In this document: positions 1 through 6,595 of the stretch, piece after piece
Position numbering within the stretch: the stretch's first letter is position 1
Layout of the letters: every line of letters starts with the position of its first letter
Virus record (IMG/VR): IMGVR_UViG_3300018083_000042
Span: 1-49,769 of that record
From: a virus
DNA: 49,769 bases
Reading direction: 5' to 3' (one strand)
Translations under genes and position numbers: made by a program
The notes under the pieces: generated by a model
Told to the model about the DNA's origin: nothing
The model's database searches: none
What the model saw: the letters and a program-made list of their open reading frames with translations, nothing else

Positions 1-198
1 CGCTACGTCTCGCTCGCTGCACTACTCGATCGGGTCCGCGCCGAGGGCGAGCGCGCCGAGGCCCGGCGCGGGACATTCGAGTGTAAGGCAAGAACGAGGC
101 AGACAGATCCCATGCAGGATTGTAACTGGCCGTGTTGCGGCTGCGACCCGAAGGCGAACGAGGTTCTAGCCGCGCTGGAAGAGGACGGGCTACTCTGA
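1..198 (+). CDS. Cysteine-rich small protein, 5' end possibly outside window
   Basis: Frame 1 is open from the first base to a TGA at 196-198, giving 65 codons. The reading could be the 3' end of a gene that starts upstream, or a 28-residue protein starting at the ATG at 112. The part after 112 has a compact cysteine cluster (CNWPCCGCD), which looks like a metal-binding or redox knuckle. The last codons (CTC TGA A) lie in a context resembling the RF2 +1 frameshift site, and the +1 frame stays open to 331 (see the next feature). No family is recognised. Coding status is inferred from the C/G-rich third positions. Confidence 0.5.
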   Translation, partial: RYVSLAALLDRVRAEGERAEARRGTFECKARTRQTDPMQDCNWPCCGCDPKANEVLAALEEDGLL

Positions 199-331
199 AA
201 AGGCCCGCCAGTCGGAGCGCGAAGCCTGCGAGCGGATCGTGGAGGCGGTCGGGTATGAGGCGAACCATGAGCAGGGCCAACTCTGGTGGCTGGACGAGAC
301 GCTGCGCCGCCTTCGGGAGCGAGCCAAGTGA
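170..331 (+). CDS. Open frame continuing the preceding gene in +1 (start unclear)
   Basis: This frame opens after a TAG at 167-169 and ends with TGA at 329-331. From about 197 it has good codon bias and reads as a charged helix ending LWWLDETLRRLRERAK. It has no ATG or TTG; the only conventional start is a GTG at 239 with a poor ribosome site, which would give 30 residues. A +1 slip on CTC at 193-195 would join it to the preceding cysteine-rich protein to give one protein of about 72 residues counted from the ATG at 112. A sequencing or assembly indel is an equally simple explanation. Function unknown. Confidence 0.35.
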   Translation, partial: PRWKRTGYSEKARQSEREACERIVEAVGYEANHEQGQLWWLDETLRRLRERAK

Positions 332-374
332 GCGACCGTAGACGGGGGGCGTGAACGTAGAAAGGAGACAAGCC

Positions 375-782
375 ATGAAGAAAGTGCTGATCGTCGCGGC
401 ATTGCTCGCCGCAGTCGTGAACGTCGAAGCGCAGAGCATGAAGCGCCAGCGCTTCGAGAAGCAGGCCGTCAAGATCAATGGGACCCGCGTTCGTTGGGAG
501 AACAAGTCGCGCGCGCAGCAGGTGGTGAGGATCGCCTGGAGTTGCCGCGTCGAGAAGGCGACGGCTTCAGACGACGTGCTGCGGCACACGCGCGAGTTGA
601 AGGTCGCGCCCGGCGCCGTGGCCACCGTGGAGTCAGGCTACGAGGGCGGGAAACAGCTGTGCGGCAACACGTGCGACATCGAGGTCGGCTACCTCACGCC
701 GTGGCCGATCCCCGCAGGCGTCGACTTCCCGGAGTTCAAGGGCCTCGTCGCTTCAGCGTCCACGCTGGTCGTATGCCGCTGA
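375..782 (+). CDS. Small secreted protein of unknown function
   Basis: 135 residues. The ATG at 375 is chosen because AAAGGAG lies 8-10 bases upstream and a signal peptide starts exactly there; a GTG at 351 in frame would add eight residues in front. The N-terminus (KK, then a hydrophobic run of about 14, then VEA-Q) is a typical Sec signal with cleavage after residue 19. The mature part is beta-rich-looking and has four cysteines (C57, three near the C-terminus), suggesting disulfides in the periplasm or outside the cell. No family recognised. Its last 10 bases overlap the next gene. It is one of several secreted products encoded in this phage. Confidence 0.8.
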   Translation: MKKVLIVAALLAAVVNVEAQSMKRQRFEKQAVKINGTRVRWENKSRAQQVVRIAWSCRVEKATASDDVLRHTRELKVAPGAVATVESGYEGGKQLCGNTCDIEVGYLTPWPIPAGVDFPEFKGLVASASTLVVCR

Positions 783-1057
783 ACAAGGTCAACACGCTGG
801 CTCAGCTTCAGCGCTGGCTGAAGGAGGAGGGCACAGAGATCACCGTCGGCAAGGTGTGGGCTGGCACAGAGCATAAGCTGCTCGCCGACGTGACGGGGAT
901 CGTGCGGATGCTGGTCGAGGAGAGGAAGGACACGTGGTGCCATGCGCTGCGGGACGCTGAGATCGACGACGCGCACGACCACGCGTTGACGATCGAGCAG
1001 TGCAGGGTTTACCACTTACAGTCAGCGATGCTCGTCAGCGGCAGGAGCCGAGCGTGA
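773..1057 (+). CDS. Hypothetical protein, 94 aa
   Basis: Starts at ATG 773, overlapping the preceding gene by 10 bases, and ends in a GTGA junction with the next gene. The protein is mostly helical in appearance, begins MPLNKVNTLAQLQRWLKEEG and contains an acidic, His/Asp-rich stretch (DAEIDDAHDHA). No signal peptide or membrane segment. I do not recognise the family. The overlap with both neighbours suggests translational coupling within the leftmost operon. Confidence 0.7.
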   Translation: MPLNKVNTLAQLQRWLKEEGTEITVGKVWAGTEHKLLADVTGIVRMLVEERKDTWCHALRDAEIDDAHDHALTIEQCRVYHLQSAMLVSGRSRA

Positions 1058-1320
1058 GCAAGACACCGCATCAGGAGCGCGAAGCTCGGCTCGTGCACCT
1101 GATCGCCCTTCGTGCTCCCGATGCCGTGCTCGTCGTCATGGCGCGCGCCTACCTCAGCAGCCTTGAAGGTGGCACTTGGCAGGCGATGCGACGATGGGCG
1201 GCGTACAGGATCAGGCTCGACTTCGAGTGGGCCGTCGCCGTCGTGCGCATGTGGTTCCTGACGCGCGTGCGCGGCATGACGCCCGACGAAGCAGAAGCGC
1301 ACGTGTTCGGACCGGAGTAA
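1054..1320 (+). CDS. Hypothetical protein, 88 aa
   Basis: Starts at GTG 1054, which overlaps the TGA of the preceding gene (GTGA); GGCAGGAGC just upstream serves as ribosome site. The product is Arg/Ala/Val-rich with amphipathic helices and several tryptophans and ends in MTPDEAEAHVFGPE. No transmembrane segment or catalytic motif is obvious. Family not recognised. Confidence 0.7.
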   Translation: MSKTPHQEREARLVHLIALRAPDAVLVVMARAYLSSLEGGTWQAMRRWAAYRIRLDFEWAVAVVRMWFLTRVRGMTPDEAEAHVFGPE

Positions 1321-1322
1321 GC

Positions 1323-1436
1323 GTGGTCAGAGCCTTTAGCCGATTCGTAGCAGCAGCGCTGATCGCGTTCGCCTTCGCGAGCTTCGTCCTGCTAGTCGAC
1401 GCCGCGCTCACGCTCATTCTGGCGCATCGGTCATGA
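1323..1436 (+). CDS. Single-pass membrane mini-protein, 37 aa
   Basis: Starts at GTG 1323, three bases after the preceding stop. After a short basic N-terminus (VRAFSR) it is almost entirely one hydrophobic helix (residues 7-33). The ATG of the next mini-gene overlaps its stop codon (ATGA at 1433-1436). Membrane peptides of this size in phages can be holin-like, superinfection-exclusion or regulatory proteins; nothing here decides between them. Too short for family recognition. Confidence 0.5.
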   Translation: MVRAFSRFVAAALIAFAFASFVLLVDAALTLILAHRS

Positions 1437-1495
1437 GCATCTACCTATTCCTCGTGATCGTGTTGGTCTGGCTTACGTTTAGAAAGAGGACATGA
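1433..1495 (+). CDS. Very small membrane peptide, 20 aa
   Basis: ATG at 1433 overlaps the stop of the preceding membrane mini-gene (ATGA), and the frame closes with TGA at 1493-1495. The peptide is a hydrophobic helix followed by a basic tail (FRKRT), the inside-positive arrangement of a C-in membrane anchor. Its last codons hold the AAAGAGGA ribosome site of the next gene, so it may mainly couple translation. Evidence is the overlap geometry and the composition only. Confidence 0.4.
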   Translation: MSIYLFLVIVLVWLTFRKRT

Positions 1496-1496
1496 A

Positions 1497-1754
1497 ATGC
1501 AGAAGGAGCTTGGGCCGGCCGCGCTCGGCGATCGCGTGCTCGATCGTGTCACGGGCTACGAAGGCGTCGTCGTCTCCATCACCGATTACCTGTTCGGCAA
1601 CCGCAGGATCCAGATCCAGAAGCAGGCGTGCGACGAGCACGGCCAGCCGCTGGAGACCGTCTGGCTCGACGACGCGCAGGCACAGGTTGTGGAACGTGGG
1701 ATCATGGAGGTGGCGCCGCCGAATGATCGGCGGCCCAAGCAAGCCGAAGACTAG
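1497..1754 (+). CDS. Conserved phage protein, SH3-like beta fold suspected
   Basis: 85 residues from ATG 1497, with AAAGAGGA 5-12 bases upstream. The pattern GDRVLDRVTGYEGVVVSI, then YLFGNRRIQIQ, then a DEHGQPLETVWLDDAQ stretch resembles a common small phage protein in which a KOW/SH3-like barrel is followed by a WxDxxQ motif. Function of that family is unknown to me. No signal peptide. Alone among its neighbours it has a strong family resemblance, so I am confident that it is a gene. Confidence 0.8.
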   Translation: MQKELGPAALGDRVLDRVTGYEGVVVSITDYLFGNRRIQIQKQACDEHGQPLETVWLDDAQAQVVERGIMEVAPPNDRRPKQAED

Positions 1755-1769
1755 TAGGAGGGCGGGAAA

Positions 1770-2069
1770 ATGAAAGAAGCACCCATCGATCCCCTGAAGC
1801 GCGCGCCGGCCAAGGACGTTCCGCCGAAGTACGCGCCCGAGCCCGGCAAGCGCTCCTCGCGCATCACCCCGGCGCAGGAAGCGCTGCTCGAAGAGGCGTC
1901 ACGCATCATCCGGGGCAACCTTCAGGTGTCGATCGGCGCAGCGCTCGACGAGATCCACGCGCTGCGTGGCACCGAGCGTCCGAAGCCTGCCAAGGCCGAC
2001 AAGGCAGCGAGGGACGCGAAGTTCGCCGAGCCGTCGAAGGGGCCGTGGACGGCAGCGAAGAAGAAGTAG
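1770..2069 (+). CDS. Hypothetical basic protein, 99 aa
   Basis: ATG 1770 follows an excellent ribosome site (TAGGAGGGCGG). Both ends are Lys/Pro/Ala-rich and probably disordered; the middle (residues 32-66) looks like two helices (ITPAQEALLEEASRIIRG and LQVSIGAALDEIHALRG). The composition fits a small nucleic-acid-associated or scaffolding protein, but that is only inference. It is the last gene before the DNA-modification operon, with a 57-base gap after it. Confidence 0.75.
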   Translation: MKEAPIDPLKRAPAKDVPPKYAPEPGKRSSRITPAQEALLEEASRIIRGNLQVSIGAALDEIHALRGTERPKPAKADKAARDAKFAEPSKGPWTAAKKK

Positions 2070-2126
2070 CACCGCAACGGGGGCGCGTGGCGTGGGCGCG
2101 CCTCACCTTCAGCGAAGGGAGCGAGC

Positions 2127-2798
2127 GTGGCGACCGAACTCAACTGGCGTGGCTCACAGGACCTGATGGGGCTGCTCGTCGCGCTCGCCGACGTCGAGCC
2201 CGATCCCCGCAACGCTCGCCTACACCCTGCCGTCAACATGGCAGCGATCAAGGCGAGCATCGACAAGCATGGTCAGCTGAAGCCGATCGTAGCGAAGGGC
2301 CGGCGCATCCTGGCCGGCAACGGCACCTACCTCGCCATCAAGGAGCTTGGCTGGAACGCGATCGCCGTCGCGCAGGTGCCCGAGGGCATGACGGACGAAC
2401 TCGCGATCGCGTACGCGCTCGCCGACAACAAGACGACCGACCTCAGCGAGTGGGACTTCGAGGAGGTGGCGTCGCTGCTGAAGGAGCTTCCCGTCGAGTT
2501 TCACCTGCTCACAGGCTTCCAGCAGTTCGAGATCGACCCGCTGCTCAAGGCCGACTTCAGACCGCGCGACGGCAGCGGCACGGGCAAGGAGAACGCGGCC
2601 GACGTGGCGAAGGGCATCGTGACGTTCAGGGCCACGTTGGAGCAGGCGATCATCATCAACGAGGCGCTGTCGCGCGTGCGCGCGCGCGAAGGGCAGGTCG
2701 ACATGCCCGAAGGCAGGATCCTCGAACTCATCTGCGCCGACTTCATCGCTGGCGCCCCGCTCGACGACGCCGACCCGACTCCTCCCCCTGAGCCCTGA
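2127..2798 (+). CDS. ParB/sulfiredoxin-fold protein
   Basis: 223 residues from GTG 2127 with AGCGAAGGGAG upstream. Residues 24-75 carry the ParB-like nuclease-domain pattern: PDPRNARLHP, then SIDKHGQLKPIV, then RRILAGNGTYLAIKELGW. The family includes phage proteins with nucleotide-triphosphatase, nuclease or DNA-binding roles. Residues 92-105 (LAIAYALADNKT) match the alanine-rich helix usually found after that domain. There is no helix-turn-helix partition module, so a plasmid-partition role is unlikely. It overlaps dpdA by one base (TGATG), placing it first in the deazaguanine operon. A role in choosing modification sites or in nicking is possible but not shown. Confidence 0.85.
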   Translation: MATELNWRGSQDLMGLLVALADVEPDPRNARLHPAVNMAAIKASIDKHGQLKPIVAKGRRILAGNGTYLAIKELGWNAIAVAQVPEGMTDELAIAYALADNKTTDLSEWDFEEVASLLKELPVEFHLLTGFQQFEIDPLLKADFRPRDGSGTGKENAADVAKGIVTFRATLEQAIIINEALSRVRAREGQVDMPEGRILELICADFIAGAPLDDADPTPPPEP

Positions 2799-3547
2799 TG
2801 GCGCTCATCTACCTCGCCTACGGGAGCGCTGGCATGCCGACGCTCCTCGACCCTCGCTGCGGCCCTGCGCGTCTGCTCGTGTCGTACGCGTGGGAGAAGG
2901 ACTTCCGCAAGCTGCTCGAACGCGGCTACCGCCCACAGGAGTGGGTGCTCGACAGCGGGGCCTACTCGTTCAAGCACAGCGGCACGCCCGTCACCGTCGA
3001 CGACTTCTGCCGAGGGATCGACATGCTGGTCAAGTGCGCGGCCGGGCCGCCGAGCGAGATCTACGCGCTCGACGTCATCGGCGACTGGCGCGCGACCTAC
3101 GCGAACGTGCGCACGATGGAGCGGCGCGGGTACAACGCCATCCCATGCTTCCACCTCGGCGAGCCCTTCGACGTGCTCAAGACGTACGCGCAGAACTACC
3201 CGAAGGTCGCCATCGGTGGCGTCGCGCGCATACGCGGGGGCGCGGGGCTGCGGCAGTTCCTCGACAAGTGCTTCGCCGCTGCATGGCCCGTGCGCGTTCA
3301 CGGCTTCGCGGCCGTGCGCCCCGACGTGCTGCGCGACTACCCCTTCGATAGCGTCGACTCGTCGACGTGGTGCCGCACGGCGCAGCGATACGGCTGGTGG
3401 GCGGGCATGGGAGAGCTCAAGATTCGCGACGTCAAGGAGCCTATGATCGTCACGGTTCGCCACTACCAGAAGATGGAGCGCGAGTCGGAGGGCAGGTGGG
3501 CCAGCGACCTAGCGCGCATTCGTGCACCGAAGGAGGTGCCAGCGTGA
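2798..3547 (+). CDS. dpdA: DpdA-like DNA deazaguanine transglycosylase
   Basis: 249 residues. The protein has the signature of phage DpdA, the DNA-acting relative of tRNA-guanine transglycosylase: LDSGAYS at 51-57, a YALDVIGD strand near 89-96 (likely Asp of the active site), IGGVARIRG at 139-147, and VHGFAAVR...YPFDSVDSSTW at 167-191. In known systems DpdA swaps guanine in DNA for preQ0 or a derivative. Start ATG 2798 overlaps the ParB-like stop, and its stop overlaps the GTG of queC. Directly adjoining preQ0 synthesis genes make the substrate assignment strong. No full bacterial Dpd restriction set is present, so a protective phage role is inferred. Confidence 0.85.
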   Translation: MALIYLAYGSAGMPTLLDPRCGPARLLVSYAWEKDFRKLLERGYRPQEWVLDSGAYSFKHSGTPVTVDDFCRGIDMLVKCAAGPPSEIYALDVIGDWRATYANVRTMERRGYNAIPCFHLGEPFDVLKTYAQNYPKVAIGGVARIRGGAGLRQFLDKCFAAAWPVRVHGFAAVRPDVLRDYPFDSVDSSTWCRTAQRYGWWAGMGELKIRDVKEPMIVTVRHYQKMERESEGRWASDLARIRAPKEVPA

Positions 3548-4389
3548 ACAAGGGAGCCATCGTCCTCTATTCCGGCGGCCTCGACTCGACGACCGTCCTC
3601 GCGAGCGTGCTCGCCGATCCTGACTACATGCGCGTGACGGCGCTGTTCTTTGACTACGGGCAGACGAACAAGCGCGAGCGCAGCGTCTCGATCGCGCTCG
3701 CCGACGCGTGGCGCTTCGTGCGGCGCGAAGTCACAGTGCAGGGGTACGGCGCGGCAAACCCGAATCGCCAGATCCCCGCGCGCAACACGATCTTCCTTTC
3801 GCTGGCGCTGCGAGAGGCGCTGTTCGACGGCATGACCGACGTCTTCGTCGGCAGCGAACCCGAGGACGTCTACGCCGACTCCTCGATCGCTTACGTCGCT
3901 GCGATGCGCGCGGTGTTCGAGGAGCACGGGCTCAGGTTGCACGCTCCGCTCCTGCGCATGAAGTCGAAGGCCGACGTGCTGCGCATGGCCCTCGACCTCG
4001 GCGTGCCGCTCGACCTCGTGCACCCGTGCCGCTCTGAGGTGATGTGCTTCGAATGCCGCACGTGCCAGCAGATGCGGGAGACAGTGAGAGCCGTGCTCCG
4101 CGTCGACTGGACGCTCCTTCAGCCCGCGTGCTTGAGAGCCGGCTCGCAACGCCGATACGGCTACGACGGCTACTCGTCGATCGAGAACGCAGGCATCCTG
4201 AAGCTGCTCGGGTACAAGCAGGCGCTCTCGCGGCTCGTGCGCCCGCGCGCGCTCAACGCCACGCTCAAGCCCTACGGCGACGCCTCGGCCGTGGGCCCAC
4301 TCCTCAACGCCGCTCTCGACCTCGGCTACCGCTGGAGTGCGGGAGCCGGCGAAGCAAGCGTGCCGGTCAGCATCGTCGTGGCCCCATGA
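3544..4389 (+). CDS. queC: 7-cyano-7-deazaguanine (preQ0) synthase QueC
   Basis: 281 residues from GTG 3544, overlapping dpdA by four bases (GTGA), with GAAGGAGG upstream. PP-loop SGGLDST at 10-16 binds ATP; zinc cysteines C162, C168, C171 and C174 form the QueC cysteine cluster. QueC turns 7-carboxy-7-deazaguanine plus ammonia into preQ0. The family is usually about 220-240 residues with the cysteines near the end; here roughly 107 residues follow the last cysteine, an extension with no motif I recognise. There is no glutamine-amidotransferase (Gat) domain, so conversion to amidated or archaeosine-like bases is not indicated. Confidence 0.92.
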   Translation: MNKGAIVLYSGGLDSTTVLASVLADPDYMRVTALFFDYGQTNKRERSVSIALADAWRFVRREVTVQGYGAANPNRQIPARNTIFLSLALREALFDGMTDVFVGSEPEDVYADSSIAYVAAMRAVFEEHGLRLHAPLLRMKSKADVLRMALDLGVPLDLVHPCRSEVMCFECRTCQQMRETVRAVLRVDWTLLQPACLRAGSQRRYGYDGYSSIENAGILKLLGYKQALSRLVRPRALNATLKPYGDASAVGPLLNAALDLGYRWSAGAGEASVPVSIVVAP

Positions 4390-4811
4390 AGGTCACGGCG
4401 ACGCGTCGCGTGCAGTTCGCCATCGGGCACCGTGTCTTCGGCCACGAAGGCAAGTGCAGGCACCTGCACGGCCACAACTTCGTCTTCTTCCTCACGGGCG
4501 AGGCGCCAGCGCTCGACAACGTTGGGCGCGTGATCGACTTCGGCGTGCTCAAGGAGCGTGTCGGTGCGGAGATCGAGCGCCTGTGGGATCACGGCCTAGT
4601 GCTGTTTCAGAACGACTACAAAGCCATCGACGCCGTGCGCATGATCGAAGGGCAGAAGCTGTACTTGCTGCCGAGCAACCCGACGGCCGAGAACCTCGCC
4701 CTCTTCGTGCTCGTGCACATCGGGCCAAGGGCCCTTGAAGGCACCAAGGTCAAGCTGACGAAGGTCACGGTGTGGGAGACGGAGAACGGGATCGCGGAGG
4801 CGTCGTTGTGA
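4386..4811 (+). CDS. queD: 6-carboxy-tetrahydropterin synthase QueD
   Basis: 141 residues, ATGA overlap with queC. Converts dihydroneopterin triphosphate to 6-carboxy-tetrahydropterin, the second step of preQ0 synthesis. Zinc ligands H15, H28 and H30 and catalytic C24 are visible in the stretch GHRVFGHEGKCRHLHGHN; WDHGLVL and TVWETENGIAE supply the downstream catalytic His and Glu regions. Length is slightly above the usual 120 residues. The last codons overlap the GTG of queE. The assignment to QueD rather than eukaryotic-type PTPS rests on the Cx3HGH motif and the operon. Confidence 0.92.
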   Translation: MKVTATRRVQFAIGHRVFGHEGKCRHLHGHNFVFFLTGEAPALDNVGRVIDFGVLKERVGAEIERLWDHGLVLFQNDYKAIDAVRMIEGQKLYLLPSNPTAENLALFVLVHIGPRALEGTKVKLTKVTVWETENGIAEASL

Positions 4812-5425
4812 GCTACCGCATCAACGAAACGTTCTTCTCCTTGCAAGGCGAGGGCGCGCGCGCGGGGAGCGTCAACGTGTTCGTGCGCTTCGCCGGCTGC
4901 AACCTGCAATGCACGAAGGACGGCCCCGAAGGCTTCGACTGCGACACGGAGTTCACGTCAGGCGTCGACTACGAGGGCGACGTGCTCGTCGAGCACTGCG
5001 CCGAACTCGTGCCCGCAGGCCAAGCCTTGCACGACGTCGGCGTTATCTTCACGGGCGGCGAGCCGCTTCTTCAACTCGACGAGATCCTGCTCGCAGGCTT
5101 CAAGGCGTTCGGCTTCGGTGAGTTGTGCGTCGAGACGAACGGGACGCGCGAGATCCCACCGGGCATCGACTGGATCTCGTGCTCGCCGAAGACGGCAGAG
5201 CACGCGCTGAAGCTCAAGGACGCGGACGAGCTTCGCTACGTGCGCCGCGCAGGCATGGGCATCCCGCGCCCGAGCGTGAGCGCCGACTACTACTACATCT
5301 CGCCAGCGTTTCAAGCGGACGGGCACGTGCTGCGCGAGGATCTCGACTACTGCGTCAAACTCGTGCAGCACAACCCGCGCTGGCGGCTCAGCGTTCAGCA
5401 GCACAAGCTGTGGGGGGTGCGATGA
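4808..5425 (+). CDS. queE: 7-carboxy-7-deazaguanine synthase QueE, atypical cluster loop
   Basis: 205 residues from GTG 4808 (GTGA overlap). Radical SAM enzyme that rearranges carboxy-tetrahydropterin to 7-carboxy-7-deazaguanine. Seen: INETFFSLQGEG at 5-16, cysteines C31, C35 and C45, TGGEPLLQ, ETNGT, and the QueE-type C-terminus [11 protein letters not shown]. The usual CX3CX2C cluster motif is stretched to CX3CX9C by an insert (TKDGPEG) before FDCDTEF. Variant cluster loops are known in QueE, so activity is still likely. No in-frame upstream start with a better ribosome site is needed. Confidence 0.9.
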   Translation: MSYRINETFFSLQGEGARAGSVNVFVRFAGCNLQCTKDGPEGFDCDTEFTSGVDYEGDVLVEHCAELVPAGQALHDVGVIFTGGEPLLQLDEILLAGFKAFGFGELCVETNGTREIPPGIDWISCSPKTAEHALKLKDADELRYVRRAGMGIPRPSVSADYYYISPAFQADGHVLREDLDYCVKLVQHNPRWRLSVQQHKLWGVR

Positions 5426-5637
5426 CGAAGGAGCCTTCGTTCCTAATGACCAACGACGAGATGCGCCAGCTGAATGACCGCGTAATCCAGGCCCACATCG
5501 CCCGCGCCGCCGCGATACCGGAGGAGCGCAAGTACGAGTGCCCCGTGTGTCACACGAAGGCGAGCGTGACGCCGAACGAAGCGTGCATCGCGTGCGCGAT
5601 CACGGCGCTCAAGAAGTTCGGGTGGGAGCCGCTATGA
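5422..5637 (+). CDS. Small zinc-ribbon protein
   Basis: 71 residues, ATGA overlaps at both ends (with queE and folE). A helical N-terminal half is followed by [21 protein letters not shown], two CxxC knuckles expected to bind one zinc. The position inside the preQ0 genes suggests a helper for the modification pathway or simply a coupled passenger; no family with known function is recognised. Confidence 0.75.
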   Translation: MTKEPSFLMTNDEMRQLNDRVIQAHIARAAAIPEERKYECPVCHTKASVTPNEACIACAITALKKFGWEPL

Positions 5638-6233
5638 TCGACCATCGGAGCAGCATCAGGCTCGGCCTCGCGGGCCTGATCTTGAGCCGGCTGCCTGGCA
5701 CCGAGTTCGAGCAGACGAGGCCAGAGGCATGGCCTTCTCACCTCCCTCCAGGCATGATCGGCACGCCCGAGCGCGTGCTGCGCGCGTTCGAGGAGATGAC
5801 GTCGGGGTACTCGATCAAGGCAGACGAGCTTCTGAAGGTCGAGTTCGATGGTGGCGGCTATGATGAAGTCGTCGCGCTCGCCGGCATCCCGTTTCACTCG
5901 CTGTGCGAGCATCACCTCCTCCCCTTTCACGGCACGGCCGACGTTGCCTACTTGCCCATCAACGGCGTCGTCGTCGGGGTGTCGAAGCTGGCGCGGCTCG
6001 TCGAGGCGCACGCACGACGCTTCCAGATTCAGGAGCGCATGACGCGCGACATCGCGAGCGACTTGGAGCGCGTGCTCACACCGAGCGGCGTCGCCGTCGT
6101 CGTGCGCGCGCAGCACGCGTGCATGGAGGCGCGCGGGATCGGGAAGGCCGCCACGATGACCACGAGTGACATGCGGGGCATCTATCGCACGAGCCCTGCC
6201 GCGCGAGCCGAGGTCCTGGCGCTGTTCAAGTGA
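5634..6233 (+). CDS. folE: GTP cyclohydrolase I (FolE)
   Basis: 199 residues, ATGA overlap with the preceding gene. Catalyses GTP to dihydroneopterin triphosphate, the first step of preQ0 and folate synthesis. Hallmarks: [12 protein letters not shown] with zinc ligands C91 and H94, the [22 protein letters not shown] helix, and [10 protein letters not shown] with the third ligand C163. It completes a full set (FolE, QueD, QueE, QueC) for making preQ0 independently of the host. The N-terminus is short, as in bacterial homologues. Confidence 0.93.
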   Translation: MIDHRSSIRLGLAGLILSRLPGTEFEQTRPEAWPSHLPPGMIGTPERVLRAFEEMTSGYSIKADELLKVEFDGGGYDEVVALAGIPFHSLCEHHLLPFHGTADVAYLPINGVVVGVSKLARLVEAHARRFQIQERMTRDIASDLERVLTPSGVAVVVRAQHACMEARGIGKAATMTTSDMRGIYRTSPAARAEVLALFK

Positions 6234-6595
6234 AGAAGCTCGACCCGCCCGTCCTCACGGACCCGGAGAGCCGCAAGCGCTACGACGAGCGGTGGGCCAC
6301 GTACGGTTGGGAGCACCCGCAGGCGTACTGGATTCGCGGGGGTGAGGCTGGCGTCATCTGCACGCGGTGCGGCGTGCAGGTCGGACCGGAGTCGACGAAG
6401 GAGCTTCTCGAATCGTTCGTCGGTAAGCACTTAGAGTGCCCGCTCGGCCACGGCTTTGACTCACGTGGTACGCTCGGCGAAGTTGAAGATCCCCTCTTTG
6501 CGAAGGAGGAAGCTCATGCGGCGAGCGTGGCTGCTGCTCCCGACGATCCTGTTGGTGAGCGCGTGCACGGTGAACCCGAAGCCGAAACCTCCTGA
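6230..6595 (+). CDS. Small putative zinc-binding protein
   Basis: 121 residues from GTG 6230 (GTGA overlap with folE). The middle contains [11 protein letters not shown] and, about 25 residues later, [10 protein letters not shown], which could form a Cys/His zinc site. The N-terminal third has several aromatic residues ([14 protein letters not shown]). The last 26 codons overlap the start of the next lipoprotein gene in another frame and are low in complexity, so that tail may not be under protein-level selection. Function unknown; it ends the deazaguanine operon. Confidence 0.65.
   Translation: MKKLDPPVLTDPESRKRYDERWATYGWEHPQAYWIRGGEAGVICTRCGVQVGPESTKELLESFVGKHLECPLGHGFDSRGTLGEVEDPLFAKEEAHAASVAAAPDDPVGERVHGEPEAETS

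Noticed and set aside
2127-2798. Plasmid/prophage partition ParB
   Set aside because: No HTH or CTPase partition domains, no ParA gene nearby, and the location is inside a DNA-modification operon.
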